64,000 nucleotides of DNA, taken from DAMCZI01 sp032095175 (GTDB taxonomy: Bacteria; Bacillota; Clostridia; Clostridiales; Caloramatoraceae). Positions within the stretch are counted from its first letter, which is position 1, and each line of letters begins with the position of its first letter. Positions 50,926 to 59,639 of this stretch are shown one piece after another. Location: assembly GCA_032095175.1 (NCBI GenBank), contig DAMCZI010000025.1, positions 12,572 through 76,571 of the forward strand, read 5' to 3'. The translations under genes were made by a program, and so were the position numbers. Under the pieces are notes generated by a model that saw only the letters and a list, made by a program, of their open reading frames with translations, did no database searches and was not told where the DNA came from.

Positions 50926-51222
50926 ATGAAGAAAAAGAAAATTATACTTTTATCTTTGATGGTATTATTTATGTTTGTTATGACCAGCTGCATACCCGGA
51001 GATGGTACATACACTGCCAACAGGCCAGCAGGATTCTTTTCAGGAATATGGCATGGATGGCTTGCGCCAATATCCTTGATTATTGGAATATTTGATAAAA
51101 ATATTAGAGTTTATGAAGTTATAAACAGAGGCTGGCTATATGATTTTGGATTCTATATATCAATAATAAGTGGATTTGGTGGGTTATCACTGGTTAGAAA
51201 AAAGCATAAGCATAAGGACTAA
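50926..51222 (+). CDS. Small YidQ-like lipoprotein
   Basis: 98 residues. A hydrophobic signal ends in a lipobox-like 'MFVMTSC' near residue 22, so the N-terminus is probably lipidated. A hydrophobic stretch ('GIWHGWLAPISLIIGIF') and a C-terminal membrane segment ('YDFGFYISIISGFGGLSLV') follow, with a Lys/His-rich tail 'RKKHKHKD'. Similar short proteins occur in Firmicutes without known function. ATG 50926 follows a GGGGGGG ribosome binding site. It stands alone and ends in a strong hairpin. Confidence 0.7.
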   Translation: MKKKKIILLSLMVLFMFVMTSCIPGDGTYTANRPAGFFSGIWHGWLAPISLIIGIFDKNIRVYEVINRGWLYDFGFYISIISGFGGLSLVRKKHKHKD

Positions 51223-51230
51223 GGTATTTT

Positions 51231-51268
51231 AAGGTGACAGGATCTTTACATTAAAGATTCTGTCACCT
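51231..51268 (+). terminator. Intrinsic terminator
   Basis: A long stem (AGGTGACAGGATCTTTA with TAAAGATTCTGTCACCT) lies just after the small lipoprotein gene and is followed by GATTTATTTAT. Confidence 0.85.
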
Positions 51269-51362
51269 GATTTATTTATAATTAAATCCCTAATGATTGA
51301 TGTAATTTTGCAATGAAAAATAGTTTGTATTAGAATATAAAAGGGAGCCATATTATAAAAAC

Positions 51363-51480
51363 ATATAAATCGCAATAAAGATTTTAAATAATGTATATAG
51401 TGATTTATGAATCAAGGAATATGATTTTGTATAAATGTTTTGGATCTAGCAATGTAGAATTATTTATGCCAAACATATAG
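51363..51480. repeat. 118-bp two-hairpin intergenic repeat, copy B
   Basis: Same orientation and length as copy A at 11848-11965, with about ten differences. Most substitutions fall in the hairpin arms or the second loop, and here they weaken the pairing, so this copy looks older or less constrained. It ends 36 bp upstream of the ClC gene start codon, i.e. it lies in the probable leader of that gene. Confidence 0.85.
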
Positions 51481-51516
51481 TTAATTTATTAAATTTTACT
51501 GGGCAGGAGGAATTGG

Positions 51517-53094
51517 ATGGATAATACTAATGATACTAAAAACACAATTTCCAGATGGCATAATTTTAGATTGAAAATTATTGCTGAAGGAATAATTGTA
51601 GGTGTATTTTCAAGTTTGTTTGTAATTGCATATAGATTAATGTTGGAAAAAGCATCGGCACTGTGTAAATCTATATATCTTTTACAGCATAGGAAGACAT
51701 GGTTGATTCCAATATGGTTTTTAGTACTTATAATTTTGGGATACATAGTTGGAAGAATTATTAAAAGGGAGCCAATGGCTAGCGGAAGTGGAATACCTCA
51801 GGTTGAAGGTGTGCTGCTTGGGAGGCTTAAAATGAATTGGTTAAGAGTTTTAATTGCAAAATTCGGCGGTGGTGTACTATGCCAGTTTGCAGGATTATCT
51901 CTGGGAAGAGAGGGCCCTTCAATACAGATGGGTGCCGCAGTTGGTCAAGGTGTAAGCAGAATTTTTAAAAGAATTAAGCTGGAAGAAAAGTATCTTATAA
52001 CAAGTGGTGCCAGTGCTGGCCTTGCTGCTGCATTTAATGCACCTTTGGCAGGAGTTATATTTGCATTAGAGGAGGTTCATAAAAATTTTTCTCCTATAGT
52101 TATGACCTCAGCACTGGCAGCTTCAATAACTGCTGATTTTATTTCAAAGCATTTCTTTGGGTTAAAGCCAATGTTTAATTTTAAGGATATAGCTCCTATG
52201 CCTTTAAGTTATTATATGTATATTGTTCTGCTTGGTATTGTTCTTGGAGTTTTCGGAGTTATATTTAACAAGGTATTGTTAAAAACACAAAGCCTGTATT
52301 CAAAACAAAGATGGCTTCCAGTACAAGCAAAACCAATAGTACCTTTCTTGATGGCAGGAATATTAGGACTTATTTTACCTGAAGTTTTAGGTGGTGGACA
52401 TGAAGTTGTCGTTTCTTTGTTTAATGGGAATGCAGCACTGAAGGTACTTTTAATAATATTAATAGTAAAATTCATTTTTACTATGATTAGCTATGGTTCC
52501 TCTGCACCAGGAGGTATTTTTCTTCCACTACTTGTACTTGGTGCATTAATAGGAGTTACTTATGGAAGAGTTTTAACTGGTATAGGTTTATTCAATGAGA
52601 GTTATATAAATAACCTGATTATACTGGGAATGGCAGGGTATTTTTCTGCAATTGTCAGATCGCCTATTACTGGAAGCATTTTAATAACTGAAATGACAGG
52701 TTCCTTTACCCATTTGCTTTCAATAGGTATTGTAAGCTTAGTGGCTTATGTTACTGCAGAGATTATGAAATCAATGCCTGTATATGAAGCACTGCTTGAA
52801 AAACTGTTGAGCAAGGAATCGGGAAATGTTGAAAGTAGTGACGAAGGGAAGGTTATTATTGAAGTTCCGGTTTGTATTGGTTCTGTAATAGAGGGTAAGA
52901 AGATCAAGGATGTTAAGTGGCCTCATCAATGCCTTATTGTTGGAATCAAAAGAGGAGGAAAAGAGATCATACCTAAGGGACAGACGGAAATATGTCCAGG
53001 AGATTATTTAATTGTGCTCACCAATGAGGATAAAGCGGCACAGATAAAGGAAGCCTTATCTGAGGCTGCTGAGAAATGCATGGTTATAGAATAA
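51517..53094 (+). CDS. ClC-family chloride channel/transporter with TrkA-C domain
   Basis: 525 residues. The three ClC selectivity-filter motifs are present: GSGIPQ ('ASGSGIPQVEGVLLG'), GREGP ('LGREGPSIQMGAAVG') and the 'SAPGGIFLPLLVLGA' block, in a membrane domain of about 440 residues. The gating-glutamate position is Glu in GREGP, as in H+/Cl- antiporters. A C-terminal TrkA-C (RCK-C) domain (about 445-520) suggests regulation by a nucleotide or ion. GGCAGGAGG precedes ATG. It has no partner gene; the 118-bp repeat lies upstream. Confidence 0.93.
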   Translation: MDNTNDTKNTISRWHNFRLKIIAEGIIVGVFSSLFVIAYRLMLEKASALCKSIYLLQHRKTWLIPIWFLVLIILGYIVGRIIKREPMASGSGIPQVEGVLLGRLKMNWLRVLIAKFGGGVLCQFAGLSLGREGPSIQMGAAVGQGVSRIFKRIKLEEKYLITSGASAGLAAAFNAPLAGVIFALEEVHKNFSPIVMTSALAASITADFISKHFFGLKPMFNFKDIAPMPLSYYMYIVLLGIVLGVFGVIFNKVLLKTQSLYSKQRWLPVQAKPIVPFLMAGILGLILPEVLGGGHEVVVSLFNGNAALKVLLIILIVKFIFTMISYGSSAPGGIFLPLLVLGALIGVTYGRVLTGIGLFNESYINNLIILGMAGYFSAIVRSPITGSILITEMTGSFTHLLSIGIVSLVAYVTAEIMKSMPVYEALLEKLLSKESGNVESSDEGKVIIEVPVCIGSVIEGKKIKDVKWPHQCLIVGIKRGGKEIIPKGQTEICPGDYLIVLTNEDKAAQIKEALSEAAEKCMVIE

Positions 53095-53104
53095 GGTATA
53101 AATA

Positions 53105-53152
53105 AAGTGCCTGATTCAAGGGGAGTTTTTAATCCTTTTGAATCGGGCATTC
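53105..53152 (+). terminator. Weak hairpin after ClC gene
   Basis: GCCTGATTCAAGGG pairs with CCTTTTGAATCGGGC; the T-run is poor (ATTCAAAAT). It may act as a terminator or processing signal. Confidence 0.45.
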
Positions 53153-53207
53153 AAAATATGTATAGCTGAATTATATTAATATTTCAGCTATACTATATAT
53201 AAATCGT

Positions 53208-53296
53208 AAAATTGTTTACATTTTGTTTTCTTAAACAGCCCTACAGTATTGGTCCGACCTTAGGATGTTTAAAAAGACAAAATGTAATAGAATTTT
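53208..53296. repeat. Palindromic intergenic repeat, copy 3
   Basis: Left arm from AAAATTGTTTACATTTTG through TTAAACAGCC and right arm GGATGTTTAAAAAGAC through AAATGTAATAGAATTTT are complementary along most of their length around a CAGTATTGG-type loop. It belongs to the same family as 17029, 20349 and 63884. It precedes the AraC-GH39 gene. Confidence 0.75.
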
Positions 53297-53362
53297 TGAT
53301 TTATATTTAGTATATATAAATACTTTTTTCCTGGAGAAGAATATTTCAAAGGGGTTGTTTTT

Positions 53363-55441
53363 GTGAGAAGAGAATATATAAACTATTCACCAAGTATTCC
53401 TGTTAACATAGGACTTTTTAACATGACATATTATCCTATCCACTGGCATAATGCACTTGAAATAATTTTTGTACTCAAGGGTACAGTAAAGGTTACCATA
53501 GAAACTCAGACCTTTATTGTTGAAGAAAGTAAAATGGAGATTATAAACAGAAATGAAGCCCATAAAATTGAATGTGTTGATGGAGATAATGAGGTTTTAA
53601 TTTTTAACATAGATCCATGCTTTTTTGAGGGCTACTATGATTTGGATAACGTATATTTCTACACAGACTCTACAAGCGAAGGGGTCCAGGAGGAAGAAAA
53701 ATATTATGTTTTGAGAAAATACCTTTCAATGCTGCTGTTTGAGAATGTTCAAAAGCAGAAGGGGTATGAGGAGAGTGTACAGAACATACTTTTAGAGTTG
53801 CTTTTCCATTTGATAAATAATTTTCATCAATTGATTTATGAAGAAGAAAGCTTAAAAGATGATGAGGTACAGTTTAAGAGATATGAAAGAATAATCAAAT
53901 ATATATATGATAATTATATGTATAAGATTAGCCTTCAGGATATTGCTAAGATGGAGCATTTAAGTTCAAATTATCTATCAAATAAAATCAAGAATAATAT
54001 GGGATATGGCTTTAATGATTTTCTAAATCTTACCCGTGTTGAAGAATCTATAAAGCTTCTGCTGGATACAGATAAGAATATTTCTGAGATATCTGAAGAA
54101 ATGGGATTTTCACATATAAGGTATTTTAATAAGTATTTTAAAAAATACTGTAGATGTACTCCTATGCAGTATAGAAAAAAGAACATGGTGGATAGTGAAA
54201 AATATGAGAAGTTAAAGTTATACAATGTAATTGATCTAAGTAATGCGCTTAAAACTGTATCATTATATCTTGATGACTATAATATGTATAATTATGATAA
54301 TAAGGTAACAAAGATTGATGTAGATATTTCCTCTGAGGGGCATGAGTTTAATAAAAAATTCCTTGAGGTTTTAGATATAGGATATGCAGTTGAACTACTG
54401 AATCAGGAAAATCGCGACTTAATATTAATACTAAAGAGGGATATAGAATTTAAATATTTTATAATTCATGGACTTTTTTCTCCGGATATGAACATATTCT
54501 GGAAAGCAGGAGAAGGCTTTGTTGATTGGTGGAGGGTTAAAAGCGTTCTTAAGTTTTTAATAGATATAGAGGTAAAACCGGTTATATTATTAGATAAATG
54601 TTTTGAAGGGTTTAGCCATCCACTAGAGCTTTTAGATGATTTTATATCATATTTCATAGATGTATTTGGAGAAAATCAGATTTCAAAGTGGAGATTTCAA
54701 ATTGATAAGAGTATTAACAATGATTTGAAGAATAATATTAAGGATTTCCTTGATAAAAGAATGCAAGTGGAGCAGATAACCGAACTGGATTTTCCAACCC
54801 TTAAAGAATTTAATCCCATTTATGATACATGTTTAATGATGCCTTATATTTTTAAAGAAGCAATTGACAGACCAGAGAATACTCCTTGTTTTAAAGCAAT
54901 AGACTCTTTATATGAAAAAATAAGAACTGAAAATGAACTGCTTGTATCAGGAAGGGGACTACTTTCACCCAGAGGAATAAAAAAACCCTCCTATTATGCA
55001 TATAACTTTCTTTCGATGCTAGGTGATGAGGTTATAACAAAGGGTGATGGATTTATTGCCACAAGGGATGAAGAGGACATTCAAATACTTTTATACAATT
55101 ATGAAGAGAATATGCAAAAATTTAATTCAGCTGAATTTGCTAAAGCAGCAGGTAAAAACACTGAAAGAAGGTATTCTATTAATATTTTCAACCTTCCCTA
55201 TGATTATAGAATAATAAAATATGAGTTGAATGAAAAAAATGGTTCAATATTTGATTTATTGACATCTATTGGAAAACCATCCAGAGTTAATGAAGAAGAT
55301 ATGGAACTATTAAGAAGAACTGCGGTTCCTAAAATCAGTCTCGGATTAGCAAAGAAAAGTACAGTGTTTAATATTCAAGCAAAGGTAGAGAGATATGGAG
55401 GGACATTAATAAAACTTATGAAAGTACAAAAAACACCTTAA
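53363..55441 (+). CDS. AraC regulator fused to a degenerate GH39-like domain
   Basis: 692 residues. An N-terminal cupin domain (about 15-100, 'YPIHWHNALEIIFVLKGTVKV') is followed by an AraC helix-turn-helix pair (about 175-275, 'ISLQDIAKMEHLSSNYLSNKI', 'HIRYFNKYFKKYCRCTPMQYR'). The C-terminal ~390 residues are similar to GH39 beta-xylosidases ('DWWRVKSVLKFLIDIEVKPVILL', 'GIKKPSYYAYNFLSMLGDEV'). The segment aligned with the GH39 acid/base 'NEP' reads 'FQIDKSIN', so catalysis is probably lost and the domain likely senses a carbohydrate. The GTG start follows AAAGGGG. It is monocistronic with its own terminator. No sugar-uptake genes are adjacent. Confidence 0.85.
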   Translation: MRREYINYSPSIPVNIGLFNMTYYPIHWHNALEIIFVLKGTVKVTIETQTFIVEESKMEIINRNEAHKIECVDGDNEVLIFNIDPCFFEGYYDLDNVYFYTDSTSEGVQEEEKYYVLRKYLSMLLFENVQKQKGYEESVQNILLELLFHLINNFHQLIYEEESLKDDEVQFKRYERIIKYIYDNYMYKISLQDIAKMEHLSSNYLSNKIKNNMGYGFNDFLNLTRVEESIKLLLDTDKNISEISEEMGFSHIRYFNKYFKKYCRCTPMQYRKKNMVDSEKYEKLKLYNVIDLSNALKTVSLYLDDYNMYNYDNKVTKIDVDISSEGHEFNKKFLEVLDIGYAVELLNQENRDLILILKRDIEFKYFIIHGLFSPDMNIFWKAGEGFVDWWRVKSVLKFLIDIEVKPVILLDKCFEGFSHPLELLDDFISYFIDVFGENQISKWRFQIDKSINNDLKNNIKDFLDKRMQVEQITELDFPTLKEFNPIYDTCLMMPYIFKEAIDRPENTPCFKAIDSLYEKIRTENELLVSGRGLLSPRGIKKPSYYAYNFLSMLGDEVITKGDGFIATRDEEDIQILLYNYEENMQKFNSAEFAKAAGKNTERRYSINIFNLPYDYRIIKYELNEKNGSIFDLLTSIGKPSRVNEEDMELLRRTAVPKISLGLAKKSTVFNIQAKVERYGGTLIKLMKVQKTP

Positions 55442-55456
55442 CAAGGGTGTTTTTTA
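55429..55456 (+). terminator. Intrinsic terminator overlapping the stop codon
   Basis: AAAACACC (ending at 55437) pairs with GGTGTTTT, followed by TTACTTTTT. The TAA stop of the AraC-GH39 gene (55439-55441) lies in the loop. Confidence 0.8.
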
Positions 55457-55588
55457 CTTTTTGACAAAAATCCACTTTTGAAACAATCATATTTATGTAC
55501 TCTAATAAAGGTATTTGTGTGAATGAAATGAAAGCTCCAATATAGTAACCTTAATATATAAGGATTTAAAAAATTATGAGGTGATAGT

Positions 55589-56968
55589 ATGGGACTGGAT
55601 AACAGTATTTTTGAGAAGGAGAAGGTAGGCAGGTTGTTATTGAAGTTTTCAGTACCAGCTATTATTTCCCTGCTAGTTGCAGAACTCTATAACATGGTAG
55701 ATACATTGTATGTTGGGAGAGCTATTGGAGCAAGTGGAATAGGTGCTTTAATTATAGCCTTTCCTATTCAACGGATGGTGGTTGCAGTAAGCATGCTGAT
55801 TGCAATTGGTACATCTACTTTTGTTGCAAGAGGTCTTGGAGAAAAGGATAATGAAGGAATAAAAAAAGCTGTTTCCAATTCTATAAGTCTTGTTATAGCA
55901 ACTATTTTGCCACTTGTGATTATAATTTTTAGCTTTAAAAGCAGTATTATAAAGGGACTTGGAGCCAGTGATGCAATATTTCCCTATGCTGAAGATTATA
56001 TAACAATAGTTCTTATTGGAGCCATATTTCAAGGCTTTACATTTGTGGGAAACTACATTATGATGGCACTTGGAGATTCAAGGATAACCCTTGTGAGTAC
56101 TTCAATTGGTGCTATATGTAATATAATAATTGACTATATCTTAGTTATTGCTATTCCGCTAGGGGTTAAGGGAGCAGCCATTGCTACTGTTATCTCTCAG
56201 GTAATTGCTTTCATTTTTACACTTAAGCATTTCTTAAAGGTCAAGAGTTTTTATAATCTGTCTTTTAAGCTTAATTTGCAAAAGAGTATATGTATGCAAA
56301 TTATATCTGTTGGTTTTACAACCTTTATAATTGAAGGGGAAGATGGAGCAGTAGTTGCATTTTTAACTAATCTTTTAGCCTCCCATGGAGGAGATAGTGC
56401 AATTACGACACTTGGAATTATAACAAAGGTATCCTTTTTTATGTATATTACTGTAATAGGTATAAGCTCCTCCATGCAGCCAATTGCTGCATATAATTAT
56501 GGAGCAGGCAACTATAAAAAGCTCAGGGAAGTTGTGAAAAAGACAATAATAGCTGTTTCAATAACATCAATTATAGCATGGGTACCGGCACTTGTATTTT
56601 CAGAGCAGATGATAGGAATATTTATAAAGGATTATAATATAATAAAGGAATCAGCGAAGGCATTTAGGATAATGATGGCTGCATATCCTCTACTCAGTAT
56701 ATATTATGTATCCTTATATTATAATCAAGCCATAGGAAGAGCAAAACATGCATTTTTACTTTCGATAGGCAAACAGATACTTATGGTTATACCACTTTCA
56801 TTTATATTTATTAAGGTATTCAATATGGGCCCAATGGGAGTGTGGATTTCATATCCAATTGGAGATACCACCGTGTCCATTGCATCAGCACTGCTTCTGA
56901 AAAAGTGGAATGTTAAGATGGATAGAAAGATAAAAAGAGCTGCTTTAGTTGAGAGTGAATTGGCATAA
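55589..56968 (+). CDS. MATE-family efflux transporter
   Basis: 459-residue, about 12-helix transporter of the MATE (DinF/NorM-like) family: 'LLLKFSVPAIISLLVAELYNMVDTLYVGRAIGASGIGAL' and the symmetrical second half starting near 235 ('SVGFTTFIIEGEDGAVVAF'). Such proteins use Na+ or H+ gradients to expel cationic compounds; the substrate is unknown. ATGAGGTGAT is the ribosome binding site. It is a single gene ended by a strong terminator. There is no sign that the neighbouring AraC gene controls it beyond proximity. Confidence 0.93.
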   Translation: MGLDNSIFEKEKVGRLLLKFSVPAIISLLVAELYNMVDTLYVGRAIGASGIGALIIAFPIQRMVVAVSMLIAIGTSTFVARGLGEKDNEGIKKAVSNSISLVIATILPLVIIIFSFKSSIIKGLGASDAIFPYAEDYITIVLIGAIFQGFTFVGNYIMMALGDSRITLVSTSIGAICNIIIDYILVIAIPLGVKGAAIATVISQVIAFIFTLKHFLKVKSFYNLSFKLNLQKSICMQIISVGFTTFIIEGEDGAVVAFLTNLLASHGGDSAITTLGIITKVSFFMYITVIGISSSMQPIAAYNYGAGNYKKLREVVKKTIIAVSITSIIAWVPALVFSEQMIGIFIKDYNIIKESAKAFRIMMAAYPLLSIYYVSLYYNQAIGRAKHAFLLSIGKQILMVIPLSFIFIKVFNMGPMGVWISYPIGDTTVSIASALLLKKWNVKMDRKIKRAALVESELA

Positions 56969-56973
56969 GAATT

Positions 56974-57017
56974 TAAACCTCTATGTTTTAAACATTATAA
57001 AACATAGAGGTTTTTAT
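56974..57017. terminator. Bidirectional terminator between MATE and Crp/Fnr genes
   Basis: AAACCTCTATGTTTTA is paired with TAAAACATAGAGGTTT, with flanking A- and T-rich tracts on both sides. Confidence 0.88.
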
Positions 57018-57026
57018 TATAGTAAA

Positions 57027-57704
57027 TTAATCAAAAGGTCTATTTAATATGCGTATATCCTTAATAGTGATTGAATGAGCATCATAACATATCAGCCCAT
57101 CATTTCTCATTTTATTTAGTTCTCTAGACAGTGATGTTCTTTGAATCCCCAATCTTTCTGCTAGATCTTTTTTTGTAATTTTAAGTTCAATTATAGCATT
57201 TTTCTGAGATATATATTCATATTTTAAAAAATCAATAATTGACTCCCTAATGGATTTCAGTGAAATTGATTTAATTTTGCTTGTTAAAATTGATGTTTTG
57301 TCTGATATACATTTTATAAACTCAAGAAGAAATTCCTTGTTGTTCTGACATAAATCCAATACTGCATTTCCGTTTATATGAAGGAGGGTGCAATTAGTTT
57401 TTGCAATTATACTCATAGGATAAAAGGGATAATTTGAAAAAAGAAGATTTCCGCCAATATTATCTCCATTATCGAATTGAGTGATTGTAAGAACATTTCC
57501 CTTTTCATCAATCTTTTGAACAATTATTTCTCCTTCTAAAATTATGTCAAGGGACATACATTTTTCACTTTCAAAATGAATAATGCTGTTCTTTTTATAT
57601 TCAGTAATTTTATATTTTTTATTTTGACAGAAGGATAGAAGTTCATTATAGGATAGCCCTTTAAATAAAGAGGTAAGTCCTAAAACTTGTATTATGTTCT
57701 CCAT
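57027..57704 (-). CDS. Crp/Fnr-family transcriptional regulator
   Basis: 225 residues. A cyclic-nucleotide-binding-like beta-barrel (about 10-120, 'ILEGEIIVQKIDEKGNVLTI') and a C-terminal Crp winged helix (about 150-220, 'ITKKDLAERLGIQRTSLSRELNKMRNDGLI'). No N-terminal cysteine cluster like that of E. coli Fnr is visible, so ligand or haem sensing is as likely as oxygen sensing by a cluster. The start is ATG 57704: a longer frame from 57734 would begin inside the palindromic operator. It is divergent from the cupin/permease operon, with a perfect 16-bp palindrome between them. Confidence 0.9.
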   Translation of the reverse strand: MENIIQVLGLTSLFKGLSYNELLSFCQNKKYKITEYKKNSIIHFESEKCMSLDIILEGEIIVQKIDEKGNVLTITQFDNGDNIGGNLLFSNYPFYPMSIIAKTNCTLLHINGNAVLDLCQNNKEFLLEFIKCISDKTSILTSKIKSISLKSIRESIIDFLKYEYISQKNAIIELKITKKDLAERLGIQRTSLSRELNKMRNDGLICYDAHSITIKDIRILNRPFD

Positions 57705-57725
57705 TTTTTCCACCAACCATAAATT

Positions 57726-57768
57726 AGTTACCATGGTAACTCCATAGTATTAGTAAAAATTATATAAT
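57726..57768 (+). promoter_or_regulatory. Crp/Fnr-type operator and promoter of cupin/permease operon
   Basis: A perfect palindrome AGTTACCATGGTAACT (57726-57741) lies upstream of a -10 box TATAAT (57763-57768) with no good -35. If transcription starts about seven bases after the -10, the palindrome is centred near -41.5, the classical class II activation position of Crp/Fnr proteins. It may also mediate autoregulation of the divergent regulator. Confidence 0.72.
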
Positions 57769-57802
57769 AAAACTACCATAATTAAAAGAGGAGGTATTTT
57801 AT

Positions 57803-58126
57803 ATGCTTGAAAAATTATATAACTACAAAATTACTGATGAAAAGACAATTGAGAGAATCGTAGATGATGAAAATATTAATCTGAACCATATGGTACTAAC
57901 AAAGGGAACGGGCTTGCCAGAGCACTATTCAAATTCAAATGTATACATGGTAATTACAAGAGGAGAAATGACTATAAAACTTGATGAACAGGAACCAGCA
58001 AAACATGTAGTTGGAGACGTTATAAACATTCCATATAACACTAAAATGAATGTAAATAATTATGATGATGATGTTCTTGAATTTTTTGTATTTAAATCTC
58101 CAAACCCTAAAAATTACAGGAAGTGA
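57803..58126 (+). CDS. Small cupin-domain protein
   Basis: 107-residue single cupin. Beta-barrel motifs are 'LNHMVLTKGTGLPEHYSNSNVYMVITRGEMTIKL' and 'HVVGDVINIPYNTKMNVNNYDDDVLEFFVFK'. One His remains in the first cupin motif ('PEHYSNSNVY'), so metal binding may be weak or altered. Single cupins near metal or redox genes often bind metals or small ligands. AGAGGAGGT precedes ATG 57803. It is the first gene of an operon with the two permease halves, four bases before the next start. Confidence 0.82.
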   Translation: MLEKLYNYKITDEKTIERIVDDENINLNHMVLTKGTGLPEHYSNSNVYMVITRGEMTIKLDEQEPAKHVVGDVINIPYNTKMNVNNYDDDVLEFFVFKSPNPKNYRK

Positions 58127-58130
58127 TGAT

Positions 58131-58613
58131 ATGGATATTTTCACAATTATACTTTGGATTTTGGTAGGAATAAGCTTCATAATATCGATTATAAAGGATA
58201 AAAAGAAAACCTTAAGTTCCATGAACATGTCAAAAGGTATGATGAAAAATATGTTAGGGCAAATAATAGGGATACTATTTTTAATAGGTTTGATTCTAAC
58301 CTTCATTCCTCCAGAAACTATAAAAGATGTTCTTGGGAAATCAAACACTCTTGTATCTACATTTACAGCATCGCTGGTTGGAAGTATTACATTAATACCC
58401 GCCTTTGTGGCATTTCCACTTGTTGGTTCACTTGTTGATGCAGGTGCAAGTATCGTTCCAGCAGTTGCATTTCTTACAACACTGACCATGGTAGGCATTG
58501 CAACCTTTCCATTGGAGAAACAAGAGTTTGGAGCTAAATTTGCACTTTCAAGAAACCTTATAAGTTTTTTCTTTGCTATAGTTATTGCCCTTGCAATGGG
58601 GGTGATTATTTAA
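58131..58613 (+). CDS. COG0701-type permease, first half
   Basis: 160-residue membrane protein with about four helices. 'GSITLIPAFVAFPLVGSLVDAGASIVPAVAFLTTLTMVGIATFPLEKQEFG' is the repeated core of the COG0701/ArsP permease family. Full-length members (about 300-350 residues) contain two such repeats; here only one is present and the second is in the next gene. ATG 58131 follows AGGAAGTGAT, and the downstream gene begins immediately after the stop codon. The two products likely assemble into one transporter. The substrate is unknown; ArsP relatives export organoarsenicals. Confidence 0.8.
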   Translation: MDIFTIILWILVGISFIISIIKDKKKTLSSMNMSKGMMKNMLGQIIGILFLIGLILTFIPPETIKDVLGKSNTLVSTFTASLVGSITLIPAFVAFPLVGSLVDAGASIVPAVAFLTTLTMVGIATFPLEKQEFGAKFALSRNLISFFFAIVIALAMGVII

Positions 58614-59324
58614 ATGTTAAAGGTAATTAGAAAAAATAAATTTCTAACAGTTGTAATTCTTATATATTTAGGCTTGTTTGTATTTGCTCCATCTAAAGCA
58701 GTTTTATCAATAAAAAATAGTATGTATTATGTTACTGAAATGCTTCAGATAATGCCTGTTATATTCATGCTTACAATAGTTATTGAAGCATGGGTCCCCA
58801 AAGATACAATAATAAAGGAATTTGGAGTTGATTCAGGTATTAAGGGAGGTATCTACTCGCTTTTACTCGGGAGCCTTTCTGCTGGACCAATATATGCAGC
58901 ATTTCCAATATGCAAAACCTTTTTAAAGAAAGGTGCAAGTATCAAAAACATTATAATAATACTAAGCTCATGGGCTGTTATAAAGGTACCGATGCTTGCA
59001 AATGAAGCAAAATTTTTAGGACCAAGGTTTATGCTTATAAGATGGATACTAACTGTTATATCTATATTTGTAATGGCTAACATTATTTCATTGTTTGTAA
59101 AGCAGAAGGATATACCATTAGAAAGTGAAGCAGCAAACTGGATTGATGTTAATAAAAAGTATTGTTTAGGCTGTGGATTGTGTAAAAAAATAGCACCATA
59201 TTATTTTGAAGTAGTTGATAAAAAAGCTAGAATAAGAAGCTTGGAGCATAATAAGGAGGAAGAAAAAAAGCTTAGAGAAGCGGCTGAGAAATGTCCAACT
59301 AAGGCAATAAAAGTAGACATATAA
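58614..59324 (+). CDS. COG0701-type permease second half fused to ferredoxin
   Basis: 236 residues. About four helices carry the matching repeat 'GSLSAGPIYAAFPICKTFLKKGASIKNIIIILSSWAVIKVPMLANEAKFLG', clearly homologous to the previous gene. The C-terminal ~60 residues are a single-cluster [4Fe-4S] ferredoxin domain: CLGCGLCKK, then a CP-containing segment 'AEKCPTKAI'. A redox module on a permease half is unusual. It could couple transport to reduction of the substrate or gate it by redox state. It starts directly after the previous stop codon with GGGGGTG as site and ends the operon. Confidence 0.82.
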   Translation: MLKVIRKNKFLTVVILIYLGLFVFAPSKAVLSIKNSMYYVTEMLQIMPVIFMLTIVIEAWVPKDTIIKEFGVDSGIKGGIYSLLLGSLSAGPIYAAFPICKTFLKKGASIKNIIIILSSWAVIKVPMLANEAKFLGPRFMLIRWILTVISIFVMANIISLFVKQKDIPLESEAANWIDVNKKYCLGCGLCKKIAPYYFEVVDKKARIRSLEHNKEEEKKLREAAEKCPTKAIKVDI

Positions 59325-59639
59325 AAGAATAATTTTTCTTAAATCGGAAATGGATAGTGTACAGCAATAAGTTTTTTATAGTTTATCAATTTTTATGACT
59401 CCACCTTCTATAATGTGGAGTTCAAACTATTTCTGCTTCAGGTGAGGTAGAGTCCTCACCTGAAGTTTCGATTTTCAGTTTTATCTGAACGAGTTCGCAA
59501 AAGGATAAACTTTATGCCAATCTATTTTTCGATTTTTTATATTTAAAAAGTGCATACATGTGACATAAATTACATATATTACTTTTACTATGTATTAATA
59601 TTAACTCATAAATAAAAATAAATTTTGGAGGTAGATATT
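59325..59639. other. Intergenic region with three consecutive hairpins
   Basis: No gene. Hairpins: ACTCCAC/GTGGAGT (59399-59421), the strong CTTCAGGTGAGG/CCTCACCTGAAG (59436-59465), and TTATC-GAAC/GTTC-GATAA (59481-59508). The middle one could terminate the permease operon, although its T-run is weak. The arrangement might also be a structured RNA. The last ~100 bp are A+T-rich leader of the next gene. Confidence 0.5.
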
